Assembly: GCF_030505615.1 (NCBI RefSeq)
Contig: NZ_CP129992.1
Location: forward strand, 62,001 to 126,000
DNA: 64,000 bases
Reading direction: 5' to 3'
DNA from: Salinibaculum rarum
Lineage (GTDB): Archaea > Halobacteriota > Halobacteria > Halobacteriales > Haloarculaceae
In this document: positions 1 through 8,382 of the stretch, in pieces
Layout of the letters: every line of letters starts with the position of its first letter
Numbering within the stretch: the stretch's first letter is position 1
The notes under the pieces: model-generated
Told to the model about the DNA's origin: nothing
The model's database searches: none
What the model saw: the letters and a program-made list of their open reading frames with translations, nothing else
Program-made: the position numbers and the translations under genes

Positions 1-1
1 G

Positions 2-499
2 AGCTACGACGCCCACGACGTGACACCACCGGGCCATCAGGACGAGGTGGTCGACGACCACTCCCAAGACAGTGACGCTGGTGGACTCGGCGAGGCGGAA
101 GACGATGACGACGACGGATTCGTCGAGCAGTCCGAACCGTCGATAGATGTGGGCACCGCGGCGACCGACGCCGGGTTCGAGGACGTAGAGCAAAGGGAGG
201 GCGACCCCTTCGAGGACGTGTTCGAGGAGATGGACGTAGGGGAGATAGACCCCGATACGGTCTGGGAGTCGATTGCTGCGGCCGAAAGCGAGGGGCCAGT
301 CAGCCGGCAGACGGACAGCCTGTACGCCGAGGTGTCCAAACACAGTTACTGCGAGCAGTGTGAGTTCTTCTCGGACCCGCCCGACGTACACTGCTCGCAC
401 GACGGGACGGAGATTCTGGAGTTTCTCGACCACGAGACCGTCCGCGTCGTTGACTGTCCGATCGTCGCCGAGCGCAAGGAACTGGCCAAACACGAGTGA
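2..499 (+). CDS. Conserved haloarchaeal protein with C-terminal Cys motif (5' end outside window)
   Basis: The reading frame is open to the left edge of the window, so the true start is probably upstream. A GTG at 20 is the first possible start inside the window. The visible 165 residues have a long, very acidic, low-complexity N-terminal part and then a conserved-looking C-terminal part of about 65 residues. That part contains CEQCEFF, a second Cys in DVHCSHDGT and a third in VDCPIVAE, which could bind a metal ion. I do not recognise a defined function. It lies 30 bp upstream of the TFS gene on the same strand and could be cotranscribed with it. Confidence 0.75.
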   Translation, partial: SYDAHDVTPPGHQDEVVDDHSQDSDAGGLGEAEDDDDDGFVEQSEPSIDVGTAATDAGFEDVEQREGDPFEDVFEEMDVGEIDPDTVWESIAAAESEGPVSRQTDSLYAEVSKHSYCEQCEFFSDPPDVHCSHDGTEILEFLDHETVRVVDCPIVAERKELAKHE

Positions 500-529
500 G
501 TTTTGGGTGTCGACCGGCTACCCGTTCCT

Positions 530-853
530 ATGCAATTCTGTGACGACTGCGGGTCGATGATGCAACCCGAGGGCGACGAGATGGTCTGTTCGTCCTGTGG
601 GACCCGCACCGGCAAAGACGAAGAGACGGCAGCGAGTTTCGTCAGCACCGCCGAACAGTCCGATGACGAACTCATCGAGACCGAAGAAGGCGCGGACTTC
701 GAGGGGAAACCGACCGCAGACGACGTCCACTGCGACGAGTGTGGCCACGGGAAGGCGTGGTACACCATCAAACAGACCGGCGCCGCCGACGAACCGCCGA
801 CACGCTTTTTCAAATGCCAGGACTGTGGAAACCGCTGGCGCGAGTACAACTGA
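530..853 (+). CDS. tfs: Transcription factor S (TFS, TFIIS/Rpb9-like)
   Basis: The 107-residue protein has two zinc ribbons. The N-terminal ribbon uses Cys4/Cys7 and Cys20/Cys23; the C-terminal TFIIS-type ribbon uses Cys68/Cys71 and Cys96/Cys99. The acidic hairpin with Asp87-Glu88, followed by PPTRFFKC, is the catalytic tip that enters the RNA polymerase pore and stimulates transcript cleavage. TFS rescues backtracked archaeal RNA polymerase and improves fidelity. I chose the ATG at 530 because MQFCDD starts directly at the first zinc knuckle; an upstream in-frame start at 503 would add nine residues typical of nothing. Length and motif order match archaeal TFS fully. Confidence 0.95.
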   Translation: MQFCDDCGSMMQPEGDEMVCSSCGTRTGKDEETAASFVSTAEQSDDELIETEEGADFEGKPTADDVHCDECGHGKAWYTIKQTGAADEPPTRFFKCQDCGNRWREYN

Positions 854-859
854 CGTGAC

Positions 860-1162
860 TCAGACGGGGTCGTCGGGGTCGTGGCGGTCCATCATCCGCT
901 CGGCTTCGGCCGCGTAGCGCTCGCGTTTCTCGTCGTCGTCGACCGGCACGAGCGCGTCGGGGTCTGTCTCGATTGCGGCGGTCACCTCCGGCGCGTTGCC
1001 GCCAAAGCGGTTGTAGGCGCGCTCTTTCTGGAGGTACCGCTCGCCGTCCGGTGTCGCGTAGACGATGACCAGGATGTGTGGCGAGTCCTCGGAGAAGGTC
1101 CGCTCGACCATCCAGACGCGTTCGGTCGCCTCGGCCTCCGCTGTACTGGGTGTCGTTGTCAT
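860..1162 (-). CDS. Small conserved haloarchaeal protein, unknown function
   Basis: A 100-residue acidic protein. The ATG at 1162 is preferred over one eight codons upstream because the protein then opens with an unstructured Thr/Ala stretch followed by a compact region (WMVERTFSEDSPHILVIVYATPDG) that reads as beta strands with a possible small alpha/beta fold. The C-terminal third is charged and helical. I see no catalytic or metal motif. It converges on the TFS gene with a gap of 6 bp. Codon use matches its neighbours, which supports a real gene. Confidence 0.7.
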   Translation of the reverse strand: MTTTPSTAEAEATERVWMVERTFSEDSPHILVIVYATPDGERYLQKERAYNRFGGNAPEVTAAIETDPDALVPVDDDEKRERYAAEAERMMDRHDPDDPV

Positions 1163-1293
1163 ACGAGAGGATAGACGAGTCGGCAATTCAACGCCGCCGC
1201 CGATTCCCGTCGTATGAGAACGGGACTGTGACGGGTACTCACGGCTGGAACGTCCAGCGAGAGACTTTTCGCCGTCGAACGCGAACGCGTGCT

Positions 1294-1830
1294 GTGTCCA
1301 TCGAGCGCGGCCAGGCCGTGACAGTCCACCCCGGCAAAGAGGCAGTCGTCGACTTCGACCCGACGCTGACGTTCGAGTGTGTCGACGACTGCACCTGGTG
1401 TTGCCAGCACGGCGTCATGCTGTACGAACCGGACTTTCTCCAGTTGGCCGACGTGGCCTCACTCGCGGAGGCGACCACACAGGTTCGCGGGCAGGATTTC
1501 GTCCGCAAAGAGCAGAAAGACCGTGAGGAACACACCGACGACGACGGCGAGGCCTGCTTTTTCCTGCGCGACGACGGGCTCTGCTCGCTCCACGCCGAAC
1601 ACGACTGGAAACCGGCCCGCTGTTCGGTGTTCCCGCTGGAAGTGACCGTCGAACCGGGGACGCGAACGGCCAGAGCGGGCGGCGACATCCACATCACGGT
1701 CCGCGAGGCGGCCCACGACCACTGTGAGGGGTTGGGCGTCTCAGAACGGCGCGTCGTCGAGCATCTGGACGCGTTTCTGCCGGCCGTGCTGTGGGACCTG
1801 GACGACCCGAAGACGCGCCGGGAACTGTAA
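1294..1830 (+). CDS. YkgJ-like cysteine-cluster protein
   Basis: The 178-residue product has the Cys pattern of the YkgJ (CxxCxxCC) zinc/iron-chelating family: FECVDDCTWCC near residues 28-38, ACFFLRDDGLCSLH in the middle, RCSVFPL after it and HCEGL near the C-terminus. The family is thought to bind a metal or Fe-S cluster; its reaction is unknown. I took the GTG at 1294 (VSIERGQ) because the sequence upstream in this frame is Arg/Ser-rich and looks untranslated. Start choice is uncertain. It ends 9 bp before the convergent transporter gene. Confidence 0.8.
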   Translation: MSIERGQAVTVHPGKEAVVDFDPTLTFECVDDCTWCCQHGVMLYEPDFLQLADVASLAEATTQVRGQDFVRKEQKDREEHTDDDGEACFFLRDDGLCSLHAEHDWKPARCSVFPLEVTVEPGTRTARAGGDIHITVREAAHDHCEGLGVSERRVVEHLDAFLPAVLWDLDDPKTRREL

Positions 1831-1839
1831 GCGGCGGGC

Positions 1840-2697
1840 CTACGCGACGACCCACCAGGCCAGAAAGACGGCGAGCGCACCGATGGCGGTGCTGGCGACA
1901 GCGTGTGAGCGGAGCTGGTCGAGCCGCCGGTGGGAGTGTTCCGAGAGCGAACACACTTGGTCGACTTCGCCGCCGGCCTCACACGAGGGCAGGAAATCCA
2001 TCGCCAGGTGGAGGAAGACGCCGGCGGCAAAGCCGAAGATGGCACCGTTGATAGCGGGTGCGTTCGGGAGCTCGAGGAGTGCAGAGGGAATCGCGGTGAG
2101 CCCGATAGCCGCGGCCGGGAGCAACAGTGCAGAGACCGGCTCGCCGCTCTCGCGGAGGCGGTGGGCGGCGGCGTACCCGGCTGGCCCTTTGTGCGAGACG
2201 ATAGCGAGCCCGAGCAAGAGACCCAGGTTTGGCATCGAGCCGTAGACGATACCGATGATGAAACCTGCCGAGAGCGCGTGGGCGGTAATCTGTGCAGCGG
2301 TGAGGTCCAAGCCGACGTTGATATGCGAGAGGCGGTGGCCGACGACGTGGGCGGCGTAACCGACGAGCAGGCCGGCAGCGATGCCAAAGCCGCCGTACTG
2401 TGGGTCCATCCCCATGGCCTGCGGGACCAGGAAGACCGCAGAGCTGGTCACCATCGCGCCGCTCGCGAGACCGTATCCCCAGACCAGCCGCTTCGGGTAG
2501 GAGGCGTCGTACCGCGAGCCGAGGACGGCGCCGAGTGCCATCGCAACGAAGGCCACCCAGGAGACGACCAGCACCTTCGTCAGGCCCGTCGCCAGCGCGA
2601 CGGCCGAAAACACCCCGAGCAGCGCAGTCCCCCCGAGCCCAATCGGCGAGAGCGACCGTACAGTGGGCGAGACTTCGGACGATTCGAGAGGAGTCAT
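1840..2697 (-). CDS. ZIP-family-like metal transporter
   Basis: A 285-residue integral membrane protein with about eight hydrophobic segments, as in ZIP/GufA divalent-metal permeases. The two signature segments can be placed but are altered: the usual HNxPEG reads HALSAG and the usual HxxPEG reads HKGPAG, so the acidic ligand of the metal site is missing in both. The last segment has LHLAMDFLPSCE, resembling the family's C-terminal helix, followed by a soluble HSHRR tail. It may therefore transport another ion or work differently from ZupT. The ATG at 2697 lies about 28 nt after a TATA-like element at 2722-2729, which fits a leaderless transcript. Confidence 0.75.
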   Translation of the reverse strand: MTPLESSEVSPTVRSLSPIGLGGTALLGVFSAVALATGLTKVLVVSWVAFVAMALGAVLGSRYDASYPKRLVWGYGLASGAMVTSSAVFLVPQAMGMDPQYGGFGIAAGLLVGYAAHVVGHRLSHINVGLDLTAAQITAHALSAGFIIGIVYGSMPNLGLLLGLAIVSHKGPAGYAAAHRLRESGEPVSALLLPAAAIGLTAIPSALLELPNAPAINGAIFGFAAGVFLHLAMDFLPSCEAGGEVDQVCSLSEHSHRRLDQLRSHAVASTAIGALAVFLAWWVVA

Positions 2698-2721
2698 TCG
2701 AATAATAAAATTGCCAGTGAT

Positions 2722-2729
2722 GTTAATAA
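2722..2729 (-). promoter_or_regulatory. TATA-like promoter of the ZIP-like gene
   Basis: On the minus strand this reads TTATTAAC in a locally AT-rich stretch. It is centred about 28 nt before the ATG at 2697, the spacing expected for a leaderless haloarchaeal transcript. Confidence 0.5.
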
Positions 2730-2749
2730 GTCCTGCGATGCGGCCGGCG

Positions 2750-3442
2750 TTACCCGGTCGCCTGGCGGTACGCGCGGCGGTCGAGGAGCGTTCCATCGAT
2801 GGTGTCAGCGTCGGCGTCGCTTGCCGCCCAGCGAAACTGGAGTGCCACGTCGGCGGTGTCCCGGCCCTGCCCGCCGGTGAGGTCGGTCGCGACCTGGCCC
2901 GGGTCGACGACACAGACGGCCTGTTGGATGTCGTCGGCAAAGTGCATCGCGACGGATTCGGCAGCGGCTTTCGAGACGGCATACGAGCCAAAGCCAGCGC
3001 GGGTGTCGCGGGCGACGACGCCGGACGAGACCAGGACACGGGCGTCGGGAGCGAGATGGGGCAGCGCCTCGCGGATGGTCGCGAAGACGCCGCGGGCGTT
3101 CGTCCGGAGGTGGTCGTCGAACGCCGAGTACGACTCGCGGGTGAGTGGCGTCTCTCGGGGAGTGCCGTGATAGACGCCGGCGTTGGCGACGACGATATCT
3201 ATCCCGCCGCCCTCGCGTGCGGCCTGTTCCATCAACCGCTCGACGTCGAACTCGTCGCGGACATCTGCCCGAATCCCCGTGGCCGAGCCACCTTCCTCGC
3301 GGATTTCCTCGGCGACTGTCGAAACGGCGTCCCCGTCGCGTGCACAGACGACGACGTGTGCGCCAGCGTCCGCGAAGGCGTGTGCCACTGCCGCACCGAT
3401 ACCACGACTCCCGCCCGTGACCACCGCTGTCTGCCCGTCCAT
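2750..3442 (-). CDS. Short-chain dehydrogenase/reductase (classical SDR)
   Basis: The 230-residue protein has the classical SDR layout: the dinucleotide-binding TGGSRGIG at residues 9-16, NAG at 87-89, a catalytic Ser at 139/140, and the YxxxK pair Tyr154/Lys158. The Arg in TGGSRGIG and the Ala-Arg-Asp sequence after beta-strand 2 (VCARDGD) suggest NADP(H) preference. Substrate is not predictable. It is divergently arranged with crtD about 120 bp away, but nothing shows that it acts on carotenoids. Fold assignment is secure; a specific function is not. Confidence 0.9.
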   Translation of the reverse strand: MDGQTAVVTGGSRGIGAAVAHAFADAGAHVVVCARDGDAVSTVAEEIREEGGSATGIRADVRDEFDVERLMEQAAREGGGIDIVVANAGVYHGTPRETPLTRESYSAFDDHLRTNARGVFATIREALPHLAPDARVLVSSGVVARDTRAGFGSYAVSKAAAESVAMHFADDIQQAVCVVDPGQVATDLTGGQGRDTADVALQFRWAASDADADTIDGTLLDRRAYRQATG

Positions 3443-3553
3443 ACCCTATCGTGAGAGTCCATCACAAAGTATCCTTCCGCGAGTCGGCCCAAACCGACGG
3501 ACGTGACCGACTCACACGGACCCCACAGGTTTGGAGGACAGTTTATCATGGCT

Positions 3554-3561
3554 GGAGGTGA
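3554..3561 (+). promoter_or_regulatory. Strong Shine-Dalgarno sequence before crtD
   Basis: GGAGGTGA matches the 3' end of archaeal 16S rRNA very well. GGAGG ends 5 nt before the ATG at 3564, so it decides the crtD start against the TTG at 3531. Such a strong site stands out in this window, where most genes look leaderless. Confidence 0.7.
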
Positions 3562-3563
3562 AC

Positions 3564-5057
3564 ATGAAAACAATGACACGGCTTGCAGGGTCTGACGTGG
3601 TTGTCGTCGGGGCGGGAATCGGCGGCCTCTCGGCGGCCTGCTTTCTGGCGGATGCAGGTGCCGACGTGCGTCTCCTCGAGAAAAACGACCAGCTCGGCGG
3701 ACGGGCGAGTCGCCTCGAAACGGAGGGCTTTCGCTTCGATATGGGACCGTCGTGGTACATGATGCCCGACGTCTTCGAGCGGTTCTTCGACCAGTTCGAC
3801 CGGACGCCCGAGGATTACTACACGCTGAGCCACCTCGACCCCCACTACCGGATGTTCTTCAAGGACGGCGACGAGGTGGACATCCGGCCGGACAACGACT
3901 ATCTGCACGACCTCTTCGAATCCTACGAAGACGGTGCCGGTGAGGCGTTCGACGAGTATCTGGAGACCAGCCAGCACCACTACGAGACGGCGATGGACAA
4001 GTTCGTCTACGAGGACCGCTCGCGCCTGCGCGACTGGATAGACCTCGACGTGGTCCGGGCCGCGCCGGTCGGGCTCCAGCTCGTCGGCTCGATGCAGGGC
4101 CACGTCGAGAAGTACTTCGACAACCCGAAGCTCCAGCAAATCATGCAGTACACGCTGGTCTTCCTGGGCGGCTCGCCGAAGAACACGCCCGCACTCTACA
4201 ACATCATGAGCCACGTCGACTTCAACCTCGGCGTCTACTACCCCGACGGCGGGCTGGGTGCCGTCGTCGACGGCATCGCCGAACTCGGCGAGGAACTCGG
4301 CGTCACCTACGAGACGGGCGCAGCGGTCACCGAAATCACCCGGCGAAAGGACGGCTTCCTCGTCGAAACCGAAGCCGAGACGTACAACCCCGAGTACGTC
4401 GTCAGCAACGCCGACTACCGCCACACCGAACAGGAACTCCTGCCGGAACACGAACGGCAGTACGACGCCGACTACTGGGACAAACGCACCTACGCACCCT
4501 CTGCCTATCTCATCTACATGGGCGTCGAGGGCGACGTGGAGCCACTCGCCCACCACACGCTCGTGCTCCCGGAGGACTGGGACCCCCACTTCGAGCAGAT
4601 CTTCGAGGACCCGTCCTGGCCCGACGAGCCGGCCTACTACATCTGTGCGCCCTCGAAGACCGACGACACCGTCGCACCGGAGGGACACAGCAACCTCTTT
4701 GTCCTGGTTCCGATTGCCCCCGGTCTCCACGACGGCGAGCAGGTCCGCGAGGACTACCGCGAGACGATTCTGGCCGACATCGCCGAGCACACCGGCGTGG
4801 ACCTCCGGGACCGCATCGTCGTCGAAGAGCAGTTCTCGGTGAGCGACTTCGGTGAGCGGTACAACGCCACGGAGGGGACGGCACTGGGACTTGCCCACAC
4901 ACTCCGTCAGACCTCGCTGTTGCGGCCGTCGAACCGCTCGTCGGCCGTCGACGGGCTGTATTTCACCGGCTCGTTTACCACGCCGGGTATCGGCGTCCCG
5001 ATGTGTCTCATCAGCGGCGAACACGCCGCGAACGCGCTCATCGAAGAGCAGACCTAA
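3564..5057 (+). CDS. crtD: Carotenoid 3,4-desaturase (CrtI/CrtD family)
   Basis: A 497-residue FAD-dependent phytoene-desaturase-family protein. The N-terminal Rossmann motif VVGAGIGGLSAA is followed by the FAD-contacting GGRASRLETEGFRFDMGP; the C-terminal family signature is GLYFTGSFTTPGIGVPM. In haloarchaea the member located directly upstream of lyeJ and cruF is the C50-pathway 3,4-desaturase CrtD (shown in Haloarcula japonica), acting on the lycopene-derived intermediate rather than on phytoene. The gene is followed after 24 bp by lyeJ, in the same order as the known cluster. By sequence alone I cannot exclude that it acts as a CrtI phytoene desaturase; position favours CrtD. Confidence 0.9.
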   Translation: MKTMTRLAGSDVVVVGAGIGGLSAACFLADAGADVRLLEKNDQLGGRASRLETEGFRFDMGPSWYMMPDVFERFFDQFDRTPEDYYTLSHLDPHYRMFFKDGDEVDIRPDNDYLHDLFESYEDGAGEAFDEYLETSQHHYETAMDKFVYEDRSRLRDWIDLDVVRAAPVGLQLVGSMQGHVEKYFDNPKLQQIMQYTLVFLGGSPKNTPALYNIMSHVDFNLGVYYPDGGLGAVVDGIAELGEELGVTYETGAAVTEITRRKDGFLVETEAETYNPEYVVSNADYRHTEQELLPEHERQYDADYWDKRTYAPSAYLIYMGVEGDVEPLAHHTLVLPEDWDPHFEQIFEDPSWPDEPAYYICAPSKTDDTVAPEGHSNLFVLVPIAPGLHDGEQVREDYRETILADIAEHTGVDLRDRIVVEEQFSVSDFGERYNATEGTALGLAHTLRQTSLLRPSNRSSAVDGLYFTGSFTTPGIGVPMCLISGEHAANALIEEQT

Positions 5058-5081
5058 GAGTCGAGTCGTCGACAGTCAACT

Positions 5082-5966
5082 ATGAGCGAGGAGACAGAGC
5101 GATTGGCGGCGCTTGCCCCCTCCGAGCAGTCGCTCGTGGGCTATCTGTTCTGGCTCTCGCGCCCCCGATTCTGGTTCTATCTGGCCGGCCCCGTCGTCGT
5201 CGGCGTCGTCTACGCTGCCGACAGCGTCTCCGAGTTTTTCACGCCGTTGACCGTCGCGCTGTTCGCGTACTTTCTCGTCCCCGCGAACGTCTTCCTGTAC
5301 GGCGTCAACGACATCTACGACGCCGACGTCGACGAACACAACCCGAAAAAGTCCGAGGAGGGAAAGGAGGTCAAATATCAGGGCGATGCCGTCGTCGTGA
5401 TGGTCGTCTTCCTGTTGACTGCACTGGGGGCGCTCTTTGTCCCCTTCCTTCCAGTCGAGGGCATCTACGTCCTCGCGCTGTTTTTCGCACTCGGCGCGGA
5501 GTACAGCGCACCGCCGCTCCGACTGAAGACCACGCCCTTCCTCGATTCGCTGTCGAACGGGCTGTACATCCTGCCGGGGGTGCTTGCGTATCTCGCTGTC
5601 GCACGGACGTTTCCGCCGCTGCTTGCCGTCGCCGGCGGGTGGCTCTGGACGATGGCGATGCACACTTTCTCGGCGGTGCCCGACATCGAACCCGACAGCG
5701 CGGCCGGCATCCAGACGACGGCAACGTTCCTTGGCGAGCGGGGCGCACTCGTCTACTGTGGGGTCTGCTGGCTGGCCGGTGCGGCGTTGATGGCACTGGT
5801 CCACCCGTTCCTGGGTGGCGTCTTCGCCGTCTATCCACTCTTCGTCCTTGGAATCGTCGCCGCGGACGTCGACATCGACCGTGCGTACTGGTGGTTCCCC
5901 GTCCTCAACACGCTCGCGGGGATGGTGCTGACGATGGCCGGTATCTGGGTGATTCTGTATGGCTGA
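5082..5966 (+). CDS. lyeJ: Lycopene elongase / 1,2-hydratase (UbiA prenyltransferase family)
   Basis: A 294-residue polytopic UbiA-family protein. The first Mg-diphosphate site NDIYDADVDEHNPKK spans residues 76-90 and the second DIEPD is at 201-205; about eight hydrophobic helices surround them. In haloarchaea this protein adds C5 units from dimethylallyl diphosphate to both ends of lycopene and hydrates the 1,2 double bond, starting the C50 pathway. Its place between crtD and cruF is the known arrangement. The last 8 bp overlap the start of cruF, so the two are surely cotranscribed and probably translationally coupled. It acts in the membrane. Confidence 0.93.
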   Translation: MSEETERLAALAPSEQSLVGYLFWLSRPRFWFYLAGPVVVGVVYAADSVSEFFTPLTVALFAYFLVPANVFLYGVNDIYDADVDEHNPKKSEEGKEVKYQGDAVVVMVVFLLTALGALFVPFLPVEGIYVLALFFALGAEYSAPPLRLKTTPFLDSLSNGLYILPGVLAYLAVARTFPPLLAVAGGWLWTMAMHTFSAVPDIEPDSAAGIQTTATFLGERGALVYCGVCWLAGAALMALVHPFLGGVFAVYPLFVLGIVAADVDIDRAYWWFPVLNTLAGMVLTMAGIWVILYG

Positions 5967-6816
5967 GGCGTTTGCCCGGCCCAGCGACCGACAGGAAATC
6001 GAACAGCGACTCGACGCCCTCGTCGAGCGCAACCGGTTTACCATCGCCGTCGTCTTTCCGCTGGTCGGCGCGGTGCTGTTGCTCGCCAGTGCCGAGGGAC
6101 TTCTGCCCGCGATTCTGGCGTTCAATCCCTACCTCGTCTTGAGCGGCGTCCTCGTGATGCGGTTGCCGCTCGTCGCCGGGTTGCTCCCGCTGGTCGGCAA
6201 GCGCGCACTCACTGCACTCTCGGTACTGACGCTGTACTCCTACGCTATCGAGTACGTCGGCGCCACGACAGGGTTCCCGTACGGCGACTTCGTCTACGAG
6301 GTTCCGCTGGGACCGATGCTGGCCGACACGATTCCGGTCGGCCTCCCGGTCTTTTTCCTCCCGCTCGTGCTCAACAGCTACCTGCTCTGTCTGCTCTTGC
6401 TCGGCGAGCGGGCCAAATCCGCCTTTGTTCGCCTTCCAGCGGTCATCGCCGCCGTTCTCGCCGTTGACATGGTGCTCGACCCCGCGGCCGTGGCGCTCGG
6501 GTTCTGGTCGTACGGCGGCGGCGTCTACTACGGCGTGCCCCTGTCGAACTACGCCGGGTGGGTGCTGAGCGCGACAGTCGCGACACTGCTCGTCGACTTT
6601 GCCTTCGATAGCACCGACCTCGTCAATCGGGTCCGGTCGTGTCCGTTCATGCTCGACGACCTGGTGAGTTTCGTCTTGCTGTGGGGGGCAGTCAACGCCG
6701 TCTACGGTGCGTGGATTCCGGTCGGTGTGGCACTTTTGTTCGGGGTCGGACTCGTCCAGCTCGACCGCTTCGATTTCGCAGTGTGGAACGGGCTCCCTGG
6801 CCGGACCCGAAAATAG
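5959..6816 (+). CDS. cruF: Bisanhydrobacterioruberin hydratase CruF
   Basis: A 285-residue hydrophobic protein with about seven predicted transmembrane segments after a short soluble N-terminus. Conserved-looking polar stretches between helices include AIEYVGATTGFPYGDFVYE and LDPAAVALGFWSYGGGVYYG, typical of the CruF family that hydrates the C2,3 double bonds of bisanhydrobacterioruberin to give bacterioruberin. It overlaps lyeJ by 8 bp, which explains the lack of a separate promoter. Its stop lies 12 bp from the convergent crtB stop. Assignment rests on both sequence character and operon position. Confidence 0.9.
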   Translation: MAEAFARPSDRQEIEQRLDALVERNRFTIAVVFPLVGAVLLLASAEGLLPAILAFNPYLVLSGVLVMRLPLVAGLLPLVGKRALTALSVLTLYSYAIEYVGATTGFPYGDFVYEVPLGPMLADTIPVGLPVFFLPLVLNSYLLCLLLLGERAKSAFVRLPAVIAAVLAVDMVLDPAAVALGFWSYGGGVYYGVPLSNYAGWVLSATVATLLVDFAFDSTDLVNRVRSCPFMLDDLVSFVLLWGAVNAVYGAWIPVGVALLFGVGLVQLDRFDFAVWNGLPGRTRK

Positions 6817-6828
6817 AGCGGCTTGCCG

Positions 6829-7782
6829 TCACTCGGCGTGAAAGACACCTGGCGTCTCCTCGACGTCGGGGACGCCAGCGTCGGCTTCCGGAATCGGGCT
6901 GACGCGCCGGAACACGGTCACGGGGTCCTCGAAGCGTCGCCAGTTCCACCACGTCTTCGAGACGACCCACAGTTTCCGTGCGGTCGACAGCGACGGCCGC
7001 GTCGAGAGCACGTCGAAGTCCTGCTTGCGGATGAGTCGGTGGTGTTCGGCGTACAGTGTCGCCGCCAGCACGACGGCAAACTGGCAGTCCTTCGGCAGGT
7101 GTTCGATACCGGCCACGCCCTGACGGTAGAGCTGTTCGGCCCGGCGGACCTCGGCCTGAATCGCCTGACGAAACGCCGGCGTACACTCCTCGTTTCGGAG
7201 CTGGTCGACGGTCACGTCGTAGGCATCGAGTGTCTCCATCGGGAGATATACCCGGTCGAGTTCGCGGATGTCCTCGCGGACATCCCGGATGAAGTTCGTC
7301 AACTGGAACGCCTCGCCGAGCTTCTCAGCGTGCGGACTCGCAGCCTCGCGGTCGTCGGGCTCCATCAGAGCACACATCATCTGCCCGACGGCGGCCGCCG
7401 ACCCGCGCATGTACCCTTCCAGGTCCTCGTAGGTCTCGTAGCGCTCGGTGTCGATGTCGGTCATCATCGCGTCGATGAACTCGTCTATGTCCTCGTCGGG
7501 GATGTCGTACTCCGCGCGAATCTCGGCGAACGCGTCGACCACGGGGTCTTCGGCGTCGGCGGTACCGAGTGCCGCGTCACGGATGTGTTCGAGCTGGTCT
7601 CGCTTTTCGGCCGGTGACAACCCCTGGTTGCCGTCGACGACCTCGTCAGCGATGCGGAAGAAACCGTACAGAACGTACGTCGGCGTCCGGATTCGGGACG
7701 GCAGGAGGCGTGTCGCGTAATAGAAGGTCTGGCCAGTCTCCTTGTGGATGGCCTTTCCCCTGTCGAGCTGGGACTCTTTCAC
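6829..7782 (-). CDS. crtB: Phytoene synthase
   Basis: The 317-residue protein is a squalene/phytoene synthase. Both Asp-rich Mg-diphosphate motifs are present: DEVVD at 46-50 and DVRED at 167-171, the latter within the family signature LTNFIRDVREDIRELDRVYLP. It condenses two geranylgeranyl diphosphates head to head into phytoene, the first committed carotenoid step. It starts with GTG at 7782 and is the only start before the conserved N-terminal region. It is convergent with crtD-lyeJ-cruF, so the first and last steps of the pathway sit together but under separate promoters. Confidence 0.95.
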   Translation of the reverse strand: MKESQLDRGKAIHKETGQTFYYATRLLPSRIRTPTYVLYGFFRIADEVVDGNQGLSPAEKRDQLEHIRDAALGTADAEDPVVDAFAEIRAEYDIPDEDIDEFIDAMMTDIDTERYETYEDLEGYMRGSAAAVGQMMCALMEPDDREAASPHAEKLGEAFQLTNFIRDVREDIRELDRVYLPMETLDAYDVTVDQLRNEECTPAFRQAIQAEVRRAEQLYRQGVAGIEHLPKDCQFAVVLAATLYAEHHRLIRKQDFDVLSTRPSLSTARKLWVVSKTWWNWRRFEDPVTVFRRVSPIPEADAGVPDVEETPGVFHAE

Positions 7783-7909
7783 AGACGTAGTTTTCTCGCC
7801 ACGCTTGTGTAAGTTACCTACCTAATGTATTGGGTATGATGCAATCGCACTAACACCAGACGTACCCGAACCACCCTCAAACCACTACAGGGGCAATATA
7901 TGGAGGTGC

Positions 7910-7918
7910 ATATTTATA
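7910..7918 (+). promoter_or_regulatory. TATA box of the universal stress protein gene
   Basis: ATATTTATA lies about 29 nt before the ATG at 7943, which fits a leaderless transcript. The adjoining GGAGGTG at 7902-7908 lies upstream of the TATA box, so it cannot be a ribosome binding site for this gene. Confidence 0.6.
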
Positions 7919-7942
7919 CCGAGTGGCGGAGTACACGGGTCC

Positions 7943-8344
7943 ATGACACGACTACTCGTTGGAACCGACAGCACAGAGACGAGTGAACAACTCCTGGACT
8001 ATCTGGAACGCCAAATCGACGAGGGCGACACGGTGTATGTTATTAATTCTCTAGTAGGTGGAGACGAGACTTCGAGCATCGACGTTTCAGATGGAGAAGA
8101 AGCAATCGAGACGCTCGAAGAGTCCCTCAGCGGGCACGTGACAGTCGAGAGCCACCAGTACATCCGCGGGAACGCACCCATCGAAGACCTGCTGGAAGCC
8201 GCCGAGGAGTTCGACGTCGACGAGCACGTCATCGGCATCCGCAAGCGCTCGCCAGTCGGCAAGATGATGTTCGGGAGTACCGCACAGAACCTCCTCCTCG
8301 AGAGCGACATCCCCGTCCGGTGTGTCCCGCTCGTCTCCGAGTAA
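7943..8344 (+). CDS. Universal stress protein family (UspA)
   Basis: A 133-residue single-domain Usp protein. It begins with the strand MTRLLVGTDST and ends with the ATP-binding type signature GIRKRSPVGKMMFGSTAQNLL, which matches the Usp G-2x-G-9x-G-S/T pattern in its second half, followed by the last strand IPVRCVPLV. Usp domains bind nucleotide and help cells survive stress; the specific role is unknown. It is the first gene after the divergent intergenic region upstream of crtB and has its own clear TATA box. Confidence 0.88.
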   Translation: MTRLLVGTDSTETSEQLLDYLERQIDEGDTVYVINSLVGGDETSSIDVSDGEEAIETLEESLSGHVTVESHQYIRGNAPIEDLLEAAEEFDVDEHVIGIRKRSPVGKMMFGSTAQNLLLESDIPVRCVPLVSE

Positions 8345-8382
8345 CCGAAACCGTTTTTTGACCGGTCAATCGACTATCGTCT

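Noticed and set aside
3546..5024. Long antisense frame opposite crtD
   Set aside because: Val/Arg/Glu-rich shadow of crtD codons with no domain.
7902..7908. GGAGGTG as ribosome binding site of the universal stress protein gene
   Set aside because: It lies 35 nt before the ATG and upstream of the TATA box, so it is not in the transcript.
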